DNA of 10,000 nucleotides from Desulfarculus sp. (GCA_020216805.1 JAIWNN010000025.1:1-10000), one strand, 5' to 3'. Counted from the stretch's first letter, positions 1-5,683 are shown. Translations and numbers: made by a program. The notes: generated by a model from the letters alone, not told the origin.

Positions 1-554
1 TCGTAGATGCCCTGGTAGGCCAGGTTGTGGATGGTCAACACGCTGGCCGCGCCGCGCAGGGGGCCCAGGTCCCAGCCCCCGGCCTCCAGGTAGGCCGGCA
101 ACAAGGCGGTCTGCCAGTCATGGACGTGGACCACGTCGGCGGCGAAGTCCAGGGCCTTGGCCAGCTCGATGGCCGCTCGGCAGAACCAGGTGAAGCGCAC
201 CGGGTTGTCGGGATAGTCCCCTCCCGGCGGACCATAGACGCCGTCGCGGTCGAAGAACTCCGGACAATCCAATAAATACACCGTGCAGCCGTCCAGGCGG
301 CACTCGTGCACCTGGGCCTGGCGCATCCGCCCGGCCACCTCCACCGGCAGTCGCAGATCGGTGGGCTGAACCCGATGGCGCTGGCGATCCACCGCGCGGT
401 AGAGCGGCACCACCACCCGCACCGCGCAGCCCAGGCGGGCCAGGGCCGGGGGGAGGCTGCCGGCCACGTCGCCCAGGCCACCGGTCTTGACCAGGGGCGC
501 CAATTCCGAGACCACGAAGAGAACCCGGATGCCGCTCGATGAAAAATTATTCAT
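1..554 (-). CDS. glgA: Glycogen synthase (ADP-glucose type), N-terminal part
   Basis: Glycogen synthase moves glucose from ADP-glucose onto the non-reducing end of alpha-1,4-glucan in the cytoplasm. The 184 codons present begin MNNFSSSGIRVLFVVSELAPL and carry the GT5-family glycine-rich ADP-glucose loop KTGGLGDV at residues 23-30. About residue 145 there is DVVHVHDWQTALLP, and the window edge falls in LTIHNLAYQGIY; both are hallmark GlgA segments. The family is usually about 480 residues, so the C-terminal nucleotide-binding half lies beyond the window. The ATG at 554 is chosen because the protein then starts just before the first beta strand, and AAGG lies at 564-561, 6-7 nt upstream. It is divergent from the pilZ gene and is preceded by a long structured leader with a terminator, described separately. 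Identity is firm; the truncation is only the window edge. Confidence 0.95.
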   Translation of the reverse strand, partial: MNNFSSSGIRVLFVVSELAPLVKTGGLGDVAGSLPPALARLGCAVRVVVPLYRAVDRQRHRVQPTDLRLPVEVAGRMRQAQVHECRLDGCTVYLLDCPEFFDRDGVYGPPGGDYPDNPVRFTWFCRAAIELAKALDFAADVVHVHDWQTALLPAYLEAGGWDLGPLRGAASVLTIHNLAYQGIY

Positions 555-556
555 AT

Positions 557-635
557 CAATACCTTATGAAAAAAGACGCCGCCGGGGAAGGCCCGCGGCG
601 CTCAAAAAAATAGGCAGCCAAGCGCTAAGGTATTG
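557..635 (-). promoter_or_regulatory. 10-bp inverted repeat in the glgA leader that can pair with the ribosome binding site
   Basis: On the + strand CAATACCTTA (557-566) and TAAGGTATTG (626-635) are perfect reverse complements. In the glgA leader RNA the second arm (566 to 557) contains AAGG, the Shine-Dalgarno sequence of glgA, so pairing of the arms would hide it. The arms enclose the terminator hairpin at 569-600. No known riboswitch class was recognised. Function as a translational switch is inference; the arms could instead be DNA sites. Confidence 0.5.
569..600 (-). terminator. Intrinsic terminator in the glgA leader
   Basis: The stem is 577-582/595-600 plus 584-586/592-594, nine G/C pairs with one bulged base (583) and a 5-nt loop. 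Read on the minus strand it is followed, after two bases, by six U (574-569). It points toward glgA and ends only about 15 nt before its ATG. No minus-strand gene lies upstream before the divergent pilZ, so it most likely acts as an attenuator for glgA rather than as the end of another unit. Confidence 0.7.
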
Positions 636-661
636 TTTAATCATTAATAAAAAAGTATAAA
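633..661 (+). promoter_or_regulatory. Sigma-70 type promoter for the PilZ gene, overlapping that of glgA
   Basis: TTGTTT (633-638), a 17-nt spacer and TATAAA (656-661) predict a start near 668, about 38 nt before the GTG at 706. The -10 shares 656-659 with the opposite-strand -10 of glgA, so the two polymerase complexes could not bind together. Confidence 0.45.
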
Positions 662-682
662 GAAACACGGAGAATGGTTCAA
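654..682 (-). promoter_or_regulatory. Sigma-70 type promoter for glgA
   Basis: On the minus strand TTGAAC (682-677) is followed after 17 nt by TATACT (659-654), giving an expected start near 647 and a leader of about 93 nt before glgA. The -10 matches 5 of 6 and the -35 matches 4 of 6 consensus bases. It lies in the only AT-rich gap of this stretch. Confidence 0.55.
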
Positions 683-705
683 GCCGGCTGACGAGGCGGT
701 GGAGT

Positions 706-1125
706 GTGATCGCGGCGACCCTGCGCAAAGTCATCAACCTGGTGAGCGACCGTCGCCAGGTGCCCCGTAGGGAGGCCCAATTGTCGGCCAGGTTCGTGGT
801 CCTGGCCCCGGACGGGCAGACCGAACTGGTGGAGCCGCGTCCCAGCCGGGTTCTCAACCTGTCCAGCGAGGGCTGCTGCCTGGCGGTGGCCAGCCTGCAC
901 CTGGACCGTTTCCATCTCAACCGTTGTCTCGAATCACCCGAGGATTACACCCTGTTGGTGATCATGCAGGGCCCCGACGGCCAGGTCTGGCGGGCCCAGG
1001 GCCTGGTGCGTTGGACCAACCGCGAGGTGTCGGCCGCCGACCTGCCCTTCCGGGTGGGGGTGGAGTGGCTGGGCCAGGGCCTGCCCGAGGGTTGCCAGAC
1101 CCTGCTGCGCCGACCCAAAGTCTGA
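706..1125 (+). CDS. PilZ-domain protein, predicted c-di-GMP receptor
   Basis: The 139-residue product looks like a single PilZ domain with little else. The RxxxR arginine motif that wraps c-di-GMP is seen as R17-QVP-R21 (with extra R16 and R22), and the second motif (D/N)xSxxG as N51-L-S53-S-E-G56. Both are in the right order and about 30 residues apart, as in known PilZ domains. No membrane segment or catalytic domain is visible, so it is a likely stand-alone adaptor that changes partner behaviour on c-di-GMP binding; the partner cannot be told from the sequence. The GTG start at 706 has GAGG at 693-696; an overlapping GTG at 704 is followed at once by a stop. It is divergent from glgA across a shared promoter gap and 85 nt before the next gene. 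Confidence 0.8.
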   Translation: MIAATLRKVINLVSDRRQVPRREAQLSARFVVLAPDGQTELVEPRPSRVLNLSSEGCCLAVASLHLDRFHLNRCLESPEDYTLLVIMQGPDGQVWRAQGLVRWTNREVSAADLPFRVGVEWLGQGLPEGCQTLLRRPKV

Positions 1126-1210
1126 ACCATCGACCCGCGGCGAAGACGGCCGGGATCGCGGTGGGGATCCTGGTCGCGCCGGGGCGCCTGCCCAGCGGAG
1201 ATGAGCAACC

Positions 1211-1684
1211 ATGCCCGAGGTGCCAGAGGGTATCTATTTGGAAATCAAACAGAGCACCGTGGGAACGGGAAACACCGCCTCCCGGGTGACATTTCGCAAT
1301 TTCTACGCGGTGCGGGTGGTGGGGGAGATGGCCGACCTGCACCTGTTGGACGACCGTCTGGGTCTGACCGGGATCAAGGAAACGGTCGCCCTGGCCAACT
1401 TCCCCTCCCAGTTGAGCCACCAGCCCAAGCTCGACCCCTTTTTCGCCAAGCTGCTGCCCAGCCTGGGCCCGGCCCAACCGCCCCAAACGCGAGCTTCCGC
1501 TCCGCCTCCGGCCGCCCGGCCCGCCAGCGCTCCACCCCAGGAACGTTCGGTGGCGGCGGTGCCCCAGGAGCGGGCGGCGGCCCAACCGCCCCAGACCCGC
1601 AAGCCCGCCCCACCACCGGCCGAGAAAAAGGAATCCGGTTGGTGGGAGATGACCAGCCGGGGGGCGGACCTGCTCAAGAAATAG
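1211..1684 (+). CDS. Unrecognised protein with a Pro/Ala-rich repetitive tail
   Basis: I do not recognise this 157-residue protein. Residues 1-85 look like a compact domain (EGIYLEIKQSTVGTGNTASR and following beta-rich sequence). Residues 86-138 are a low-complexity linker rich in Pro, Ala and Gln containing AQPPQTR twice (88-94 and 124-130) and PQER twice (109-112 and 118-121). The chain ends in a distinct peptide, SGWWEMTSRGADLLKK (142-157), with two Trp and basic ends. There is no signal peptide or membrane segment. The ATG at 1211 has GGAG at 1197-1200. It follows the PilZ gene by 85 nt on the same strand and may be cotranscribed. A linker joining a domain to a short C-terminal peptide suggests a docking or tethering role, which is inference. 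Confidence 0.65.
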   Translation: MPEVPEGIYLEIKQSTVGTGNTASRVTFRNFYAVRVVGEMADLHLLDDRLGLTGIKETVALANFPSQLSHQPKLDPFFAKLLPSLGPAQPPQTRASAPPPAARPASAPPQERSVAAVPQERAAAQPPQTRKPAPPPAEKKESGWWEMTSRGADLLKK

Positions 1685-1724
1685 CCCGGTCGCGGGGAGC
1701 GGGGCCAGTCTTCGGTCCCGGCGC

Positions 1725-2462
1725 CTAGTCCTCGTCGTCGTCCTCGTCGTCCAGGTCCTGGGAAAGCTGGCCGCGCACCGCCCGCACCAGGGGCAGGGCG
1801 GCCAGAGCCGGGGGCAGGGCCTCCAGGTCGGCCCGGGGGCGCAGGGGCGGGGCGAAGCGCCGGACCTCCTCCGGAGTCACCGCCAGGTCGGCCCCCAGGT
1901 CCCAGGGCTGGGCCGGGAACTCATCGGCGCTGAGTTGGCGGGAGTCGACCAGGACCACCACCGGGGTTTGCGGCGTCAACACCCCCTGGGAGACCAGCAG
2001 GGCGTGCAGCAGGTCGGTCAGTCCCCGGCCGTCGCCCAACAACAGCCCTCGGGCGTCCACCGCCAAGGCGGGGGCCACCAAGAGCTCGGCCTTGCCCAGG
2101 CGGTCGGCCGGCGGGCGCAGGGGCTTGCCGGCCTGGACCAGCGATCCGCCGCGCAACAACCTCGAGCGCAGCGGGATGGCAAGCATCTGGGGGGTGATCC
2201 GCACCAGACCCTGCTTCAGGCCCGGGGTGGCGGCCAGGAGGGTCTTGCCGTCGCCCAGGGCGTTGACCCGGACCTGCAACAGCACCGGATCCGCCATGAC
2301 GACAATGGTGCGCGCCCGGCGGTATTCCGGCAACCGGCGCAGACGTTCGGCCGCCCTTCCGGCCTCCGCGAAGTGCGGCGGCCGCAGCGACTCGCCCGCT
2401 GGAGGCCACAAAGCGGACCATCGGGCCTGATATTCCTGACGTAGCTGTTCTTTTTCCCGCAT
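1725..2462 (-). CDS. 5-formyltetrahydrofolate cyclo-ligase family protein, divergent
   Basis: The classical enzyme uses ATP to convert 5-formyl-THF to 5,10-methenyl-THF in one-carbon metabolism. This 245-residue protein has the family's opening KEQLRQEY, an RARTIVVMADP strand, GDGKTLLAATPGLKQGLVRI (about 70-89) and, at 143-150, GDGRGLTD in the place of the usual GxGxGYYD loop. The Tyr-Tyr is lost, so it belongs to a divergent branch and its activity is uncertain. The last ten residues are almost all Asp/Glu (DLDDEDDDED), encoded by a GTC/CTC-like repeat at 1729-1750. Start: ATG 2462 is preferred; an in-frame GTG at 2480 adds six residues but has no Shine-Dalgarno and would lie upstream of the predicted transcript start. 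It is convergent with the preceding gene, 40 bp between stops, and divergent from the next. Confidence 0.75.
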   Translation of the reverse strand: MREKEQLRQEYQARWSALWPPAGESLRPPHFAEAGRAAERLRRLPEYRRARTIVVMADPVLLQVRVNALGDGKTLLAATPGLKQGLVRITPQMLAIPLRSRLLRGGSLVQAGKPLRPPADRLGKAELLVAPALAVDARGLLLGDGRGLTDLLHALLVSQGVLTPQTPVVVLVDSRQLSADEFPAQPWDLGADLAVTPEEVRRFAPPLRPRADLEALPPALAALPLVRAVRGQLSQDLDDEDDDED

Positions 2463-2469
2463 GCGGTCT

Positions 2470-2499
2470 ATTGTGACCACCTCGGGCGAGAGGCGTCAA
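2470..2499 (-). promoter_or_regulatory. Candidate promoter of the cyclo-ligase gene, start at or near the ATG
   Basis: On the minus strand TTGACG (2499-2494), an 18-nt spacer and CACAAT (2475-2470) lie 7 nt before the ATG at 2462, so the mRNA would be leaderless or nearly so. The -35 is good (5 of 6), the -10 weak (4 of 6). Confidence 0.35.
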
Positions 2500-2517
2500 G
2501 CCTGGCGGGATAAGAGC

Positions 2518-2546
2518 TTGCAACATCCTTTAATAGTTATTATCTT
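2518..2546 (+). promoter_or_regulatory. Candidate promoter of the HExxH/FmdB pair
   Basis: TTGCAA (2518-2523), 17 nt, then TATCTT (2541-2546), with an alternative TATTAT at 2538-2543, lie in a short AT-rich island upstream of the ATG at 2577. Each hexamer matches about 4 of 6 consensus bases, so this is position-supported more than sequence-supported. Confidence 0.4.
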
Positions 2547-2576
2547 TGAAAAGTACCGACTGGAGGCTAAAAGGAC

Positions 2577-3113
2577 ATGGCCGGGCGGCGGCGTTTCGGC
2601 GAGGCTGAATTGGAGCTGGTGGCCCGCTCCATGGAGGTGGCCGAGGAGCTGGTCAGCGAATATTTCCGCCTGTCGGACGGCTCCTGGTTCCGCTATCCCT
2701 ACGAGTTTCGCACCCTGGCCGAGCTGATGCCCCAGGAGGTCACGCCGATGGCCCTGGCCCAGGTTCTGCGCCTGCGGCGGCCGCCGGACCATCGCCAGTG
2801 GCGGGGCAAGGATTTCTACCGCATCTGCTTGCAGGACCACAACCTGCTGAGCCTGGTGCGACGCGAGGGCGAGCCGGGCCTGTTGTACCCGCTGTTGGCC
2901 TATGTGCTGGTCCACGAGTTGGTCCACGTGGTGCGCTTCTACCGGCACGAGCACCTGTTCGAGGCCACCCCCGAACAGCGGACGCGGGAGGAGGCTAGGG
3001 TCCACGCCATCGCCAGCGAAATTTTACACCCGGTGCGCTTGCCAGAATTGGATCGGGTGCTTAATCTTTACGCAGCCCAGGCCGGCCGACCTACCGGCGA
3101 AGGTTGGTGTTAG
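2577..3113 (+). CDS. Putative HExxH zinc metallopeptidase
   Basis: I do not know a characterised name for this 178-residue protein. It carries a zinc-protease signature, H113-E-L-V-H117, in a hydrophobic helix (LAYVLVHELVHVVRFYRHEH). A second acidic helix follows with E138/E139 and H143 (REEARVHAIASEIL), so E139, 22 residues after H117, could be the third ligand as in gluzincins. There is no signal peptide or membrane span, so it should be cytoplasmic. The N-terminal half (1-100) is alpha-helical looking and rich in Arg and Glu. ATG 2577 is preceded by GGAGG at 2562-2566. It sits 20 bp before an FmdB-type zinc-ribbon gene, presumably one operon. Proteolytic activity is predicted only from the motif; a non-catalytic metal-binding role is possible. 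Confidence 0.65.
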   Translation: MAGRRRFGEAELELVARSMEVAEELVSEYFRLSDGSWFRYPYEFRTLAELMPQEVTPMALAQVLRLRRPPDHRQWRGKDFYRICLQDHNLLSLVRREGEPGLLYPLLAYVLVHELVHVVRFYRHEHLFEATPEQRTREEARVHAIASEILHPVRLPELDRVLNLYAAQAGRPTGEGWC

Positions 3114-3133
3114 TCGAAAGGGGAGAGCCAGTC

Positions 3134-3421
3134 ATGCCCATCTACGAGTACGAATGCCAAAAATGCCATGAGGTGACCGAGGCCCTGCAGAAAGTCTCCG
3201 ATCCGGAGCTCAGGAAGTGCCCCCACTGTGGCGGCAAGGTCCACAAGATGATGAGCCTCAACGCCTTTCACCTCAAAGGCCAGGGTTGGTACGTGACTGA
3301 CTACGCGGGCAAGAACTCCTCCACCCGCAAATCCGATTCCAGCGGCGACGGCGGTCCGGCCGACAAGGCCGAGAAAAGCTCCGAGGCCAAGACCACAAGC
3401 CAGGCCAAGGCCGCCGACTGA
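3134..3421 (+). CDS. FmdB-family zinc-ribbon protein
   Basis: The 95-residue product starts MPIYEYECQKC, the invariant opening of the FmdB/CxxC_CxxC_SSSS regulatory family. The zinc ribbon uses C8, C11, C29 and C32 (CQKC and CPHC followed by GG). After about residue 50 it becomes a low-complexity tail rich in Ser, Lys, Ala and Asp, typical for the family. The name comes from a proposed regulator of formamidase/formylmethanofuran genes, but function is not established in most bacteria. ATG 3134 is chosen over an earlier in-frame GTG at 3104 because it gives the exact family start and has GGGGAG at 3120-3125. It follows the HExxH gene by 20 bp and a strong hairpin closes the unit. Confidence 0.9.
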   Translation: MPIYEYECQKCHEVTEALQKVSDPELRKCPHCGGKVHKMMSLNAFHLKGQGWYVTDYAGKNSSTRKSDSSGDGGPADKAEKSSEAKTTSQAKAAD

Positions 3422-3441
3422 GCCTCATCCCCATCCACTCC

Positions 3442-3470
3442 GGACGGCGAGGGCAATCCCCTCGCCGTCC
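3442..3470 (+). terminator. Strong hairpin ending the HExxH/FmdB unit
   Basis: A perfect 12-bp stem (3442-3453 with 3459-3470) encloses a 5-nt loop, starting 20 nt after the FmdB stop. The bases after it are only moderately T-rich, so it may work as a terminator without a true U-tract or as a 3' stability element. It lies just ahead of the next promoter. Confidence 0.6.
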
Positions 3471-3477
3471 TGGCGTC

Positions 3478-3507
3478 TTGACAGCCGCGCGGACCATTTT
3501 CTATCGT
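3478..3507 (+). promoter_or_regulatory. Sigma-70 type promoter for the sirtuin/SAM-hydrolase unit
   Basis: A perfect -35 TTGACA (3478-3483) is followed after 18 nt by TATCGT (3502-3507). The expected start near 3514 leaves a leader of about 50 nt before the ATG at 3564. It begins 8 nt after the preceding hairpin, which supports a new transcription unit here. Confidence 0.55.
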
Positions 3508-3563
3508 GAGGCTACCAACCGGGACGGAGCGCTTGCCCGCCCGTCCCCAACCAGGGGGTAGCC

Positions 3564-3854
3564 ATGCGTTGTTTCGTGGTCGTCTATGGGGCCGGAGCCA
3601 TGTTGGTTCTGTCCACCTTCAAAACCTCGACCCATCCCATCCTGGTGCAGCGCCTCAAAGGCAGCGACATCCACCGCATCATGCTGATGGAGGTCAAACT
3701 GGATCTGGCGCGAGAGCGCTACGGCGAAAACTTCGAGCGAGTGGAGAAGATCATCGGTCCCGACCAGTTCAAGGTGCTGGATTTCAACGGCGCGTCGGTC
3801 TTCAAGAAATTCAGTTTTTCGGAGATGGGCCAGCCCCTGATGGTGGAGTTCTAG
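3564..3854 (+). CDS. Unrecognised 96-residue protein
   Basis: I do not recognise this protein. It opens with a hydrophobic strand-like stretch (MRCFVVVYGAGAMLVLSTF), followed by a helix rich in charge (LMEVKLDLARERYGENFERVEKII) and ends in KKFSFSEMGQPLMVEF. The opening stretch contains Gly and Tyr and no basic lead, so it reads more like core beta structure than a signal peptide. ATG 3564 has a clear AGGGGGT at 3553-3559. It is the first gene after the promoter and its stop lies 8 nt before the sirtuin ATG, so it is likely cotranslated with it. A long overlapping frame that extends the sirtuin upstream through this gene was rejected, because this frame has the ribosome binding site and ordinary codon use. 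Confidence 0.65.
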   Translation: MRCFVVVYGAGAMLVLSTFKTSTHPILVQRLKGSDIHRIMLMEVKLDLARERYGENFERVEKIIGPDQFKVLDFNGASVFKKFSFSEMGQPLMVEF

Positions 3855-3862
3855 GCCGGGAG

Positions 3863-4591
3863 ATGGACCTGGCGGAGATCCAGGCCGGCCGGCAGCGGCT
3901 GGCCCGGGCCAGGCGGGTGGCGGTCTTGAGCGGGGCGGGCGTCTCGGCTGAGTCCGGGGTGCCCACCTTTCGCGGTCCGGGCGGGCTGTGGGAGAACCAC
4001 CGGCCCGAGGATCTGGCCACGCCCCAGGCCTTCCGGCGCGATCCGGCCCTGGTCTGGCGCTGGTACCACTGGCGCCGGAGGCTGATCTCCGCCTGCCAGC
4101 CCAACCCCGCCCACCTGGCCCTGGCCCAGTTCGAGGCCCGTGTCCCTGAATTTTGCCTCGTCACCCAGAACGTGGACGGCCTGCACCACGCCGCCGGCAG
4201 CCGGCGGGTGCTGGAGATTCACGGCTCATTGTGGCGGGTGCGTTGCCTGGGCTGCGGCGCGGCGGGCGAGGAGCGCCGCCTGGACCTGCCCACACCGCCC
4301 TCGTGCCCGGAGTGCGGCGGCCTGCTGCGGCCGGACGTGGTCTGGTTCGGCGAGTCGCTGGATGAAAATTTGCTGGGTGGGGCCTGGCGGGCGGCGGAGG
4401 AGAGCCAGGTGATGTTGGTGGTGGGCACCTCGGCCGTGGTGCAACCGGCGGCCAGCCTGACCCAGGTGGCGCGCCGGGCTGGGGCCTATGTGATTGAGGT
4501 CAACCTGGACCCCACCCCCAACACCGGCCAGGTGGACCTGAGCCTCTTGGGCCGGGCGGGGGAGCTACTGCCCCTGCTGCTCCAGCCATGA
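3863..4591 (+). CDS. cobB: NAD-dependent protein deacylase, Sir2 family (CobB/SIRT5 type)
   Basis: Sirtuins remove acyl groups from lysine using NAD, releasing nicotinamide and O-acyl-ADP-ribose. In 242 residues all signatures are seen: GAGVSAESGVPTFRG (24-38), TQNVDGLH (101-108), catalytic H120 in EIHGS, and zinc cysteines C128, C131, C148 and C151. The class III motif YxxR, which binds succinyl or malonyl carboxylates in SIRT5 and CobB, is present as Y68 and R71 in WYHWRRRL, so desuccinylase activity is predicted alongside deacetylation. The ATG at 3863 gives the usual N-terminus; GGGAG lies immediately before it, too close to be ideal, so translation may be coupled to the preceding gene, whose stop is 8 nt upstream. 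It overlaps the next gene by 4 bp (ATGA). The symbol is by family only. Confidence 0.93.
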   Translation: MDLAEIQAGRQRLARARRVAVLSGAGVSAESGVPTFRGPGGLWENHRPEDLATPQAFRRDPALVWRWYHWRRRLISACQPNPAHLALAQFEARVPEFCLVTQNVDGLHHAAGSRRVLEIHGSLWRVRCLGCGAAGEERRLDLPTPPSCPECGGLLRPDVVWFGESLDENLLGGAWRAAEESQVMLVVGTSAVVQPAASLTQVARRAGAYVIEVNLDPTPNTGQVDLSLLGRAGELLPLLLQP

Positions 4592-5394
4592 ATCCGCCGA
4601 TCATCAGCCTGACCAGCGACTTCGGCCCGGACGTCTTCGTGGGTCTGATGAAGGGCGTGATCCTGGGCATCTGCCCTAATGCCCACCTGGTCGACCTGAG
4701 CCACGCCGTGGCCCCCCAAGATGTGCTGGGCGGTGCCCTGGTCCTGGAGCAGGTTTTCGGGGTCTTCCCGGCCGGGACGGTCCATCTGGCAGTGGTGGAC
4801 CCCGGGGTGGGCAGCCAGCGCCGGGGCTTGGCCATCGCGGCCCTGGGCCAGGCTTGGGTGGGGCCGGACAACGGCCTATTCACCCCGGTGCTGCGGGCCG
4901 ACCCCGCGGCCAGGGCCTATCTCCTGACCAACCGAGCCTATTTTCGGCCGGGAAGCACCTCGGCCACCTTCCACGGCCGCGACGTCTTCGCCCCGGTGGC
5001 GGCCCACCTGGCCCGGGGGGTGTCGCCCGCCGACCTGGGCCCGGAGGTGGCGGACCCGCTCCGCCTGGAGTGGCCCCTGCCGGTCCGGGAAGGGGATTCA
5101 CTGCGCGGCCAGGTGCTCTTCGCCGATCGCTTCGGCAATCTGATCACCAACCTGGAGCGCGGGTTGGTGGAGGCGTTCCTGGCCGGACGTCCGGCCCGGG
5201 TGGAATTGGGCGGATTGGTGGTTGATGGTCTGGCGCCCTGCTACGCCGCCGCGGGTCCGGGGCAACCCCTGGCCCTGTTCAACTCCTTGGAACGCCTGGA
5301 ATTGGCCATCAACAACGGCGATTTGTCCGCCAAGCTGGGCTTTTCCCGCTTGGCAGCCCGCGGGGCGCCGGTGCTGGTGCGGGCGCTTGAGTAG
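4588..5394 (+). CDS. S-adenosyl-L-methionine hydroxide adenosyltransferase (DUF62 family)
   Basis: This family splits SAM with hydroxide to adenosine and methionine. In 268 residues the signatures are ISLTSDFG (6-13), VVDPGVG (69-75), GPDNGLF (92-98), FHGRDVFAPVAAHLA (128 on) and DRFGNLITN. The Asp-Arg-His triad that sets the hydroxide enzymes apart is seen as D71, R78 and H129, with the same 7-residue Asp-Arg gap as in described members. The halogenases of the family carry a loop insertion of about 20 residues near the active site and lack this triad; none is apparent here, so fluorinase or chlorinase activity is unlikely. Its ATG overlaps the sirtuin stop, which suggests coupled translation. 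Biological role in bacteria is poorly known; it may recycle or remove SAM. Confidence 0.92.
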   Translation: MNPPIISLTSDFGPDVFVGLMKGVILGICPNAHLVDLSHAVAPQDVLGGALVLEQVFGVFPAGTVHLAVVDPGVGSQRRGLAIAALGQAWVGPDNGLFTPVLRADPAARAYLLTNRAYFRPGSTSATFHGRDVFAPVAAHLARGVSPADLGPEVADPLRLEWPLPVREGDSLRGQVLFADRFGNLITNLERGLVEAFLAGRPARVELGGLVVDGLAPCYAAAGPGQPLALFNSLERLELAINNGDLSAKLGFSRLAARGAPVLVRALE

Positions 5395-5408
5395 CGCCGG
5401 GGGGCGCG

Positions 5409-5437
5409 TTGACAGCCGGAGAGACCGGGCCTATACT
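5409..5437 (+). promoter_or_regulatory. Near-consensus sigma-70 promoter directly abutting an ATG
   Basis: TTGACA (5409-5414), a 17-nt spacer and TATACT (5432-5437) match 11 of 12 consensus bases. The usual start, 7 nt past the -10, is 5444, the A of the next ATG. No Shine-Dalgarno is present between, so the mRNA is predicted to be leaderless. Confidence 0.75.
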
Positions 5438-5443
5438 GCCGCC

Positions 5444-5680
5444 ATGCTCAAGCTCAAGGACCTGCAAGAATTCAAGGAGTTTCTGGCCTCGGGGGCCTGG
5501 GCCGACGCCTTTGCCAACGCCGAGGAGGACCTGCGCTTGGAGATGCTGGAAAAAGTCCAGGAGCTCTTGGACGCGGCCGACGAGGCTGACCGGGTGGTGG
5601 GGGAGGTGCTGTTCAGCCAGGACGGCGTGGCCCCGGCCGGCGGGGGGGGCGGCTCGCTCGACGAGAAGGGGCGGTCCTAG
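5444..5680 (+). CDS. Small acidic helical protein of unknown function
   Basis: I do not recognise this 78-residue protein. It begins MLKLKDLQEFKEFLASGAWA, continues with a strongly charged, probably helical stretch (NAEEDLRLEMLEKVQELLDAADEADRVVGEVLF, about 24-57) and ends in a Gly-rich linker, AGGGGGS, and a charged tip. There is no membrane segment. It is the first gene after the near-consensus promoter at 5409-5437, and its ATG lies where transcription should begin, so translation would start at the 5' end of the message. Only 3 nt separate its stop from the next ATG, which makes an operon very likely. An alternative is a later start, but no better start codon with a ribosome binding site is present before residue 33. 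Confidence 0.65.
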   Translation: MLKLKDLQEFKEFLASGAWADAFANAEEDLRLEMLEKVQELLDAADEADRVVGEVLFSQDGVAPAGGGGGSLDEKGRS

Positions 5681-5683
5681 GCC

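Noticed and set aside
35..481. Other-frame open frames over glgA
   Set aside because: The true frame from 554 shows KTGGLGDV and HDWQ motifs; these are shadows rich in Arg, Trp and Cys.
1685..1724. Imperfect G/C hairpin between the convergent stops at 1684 and 1725
   Set aside because: Only about six pairs including a wobble and no T-run on either strand, too weak to call a terminator.
3506..3862. Upstream extension of the sirtuin frame by about 119 codons
   Set aside because: The extension is low-complexity, overlaps the 96-residue gene that has a clear ribosome binding site, and the family N-terminus fits the ATG at 3863.
4588..5394. Fluorinase or chlorinase identity for the DUF62 protein
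   Set aside because: The Asp-Arg-His set of the hydroxide enzymes is present (D71, R78, H129) and the halogenase loop insertion is not apparent.
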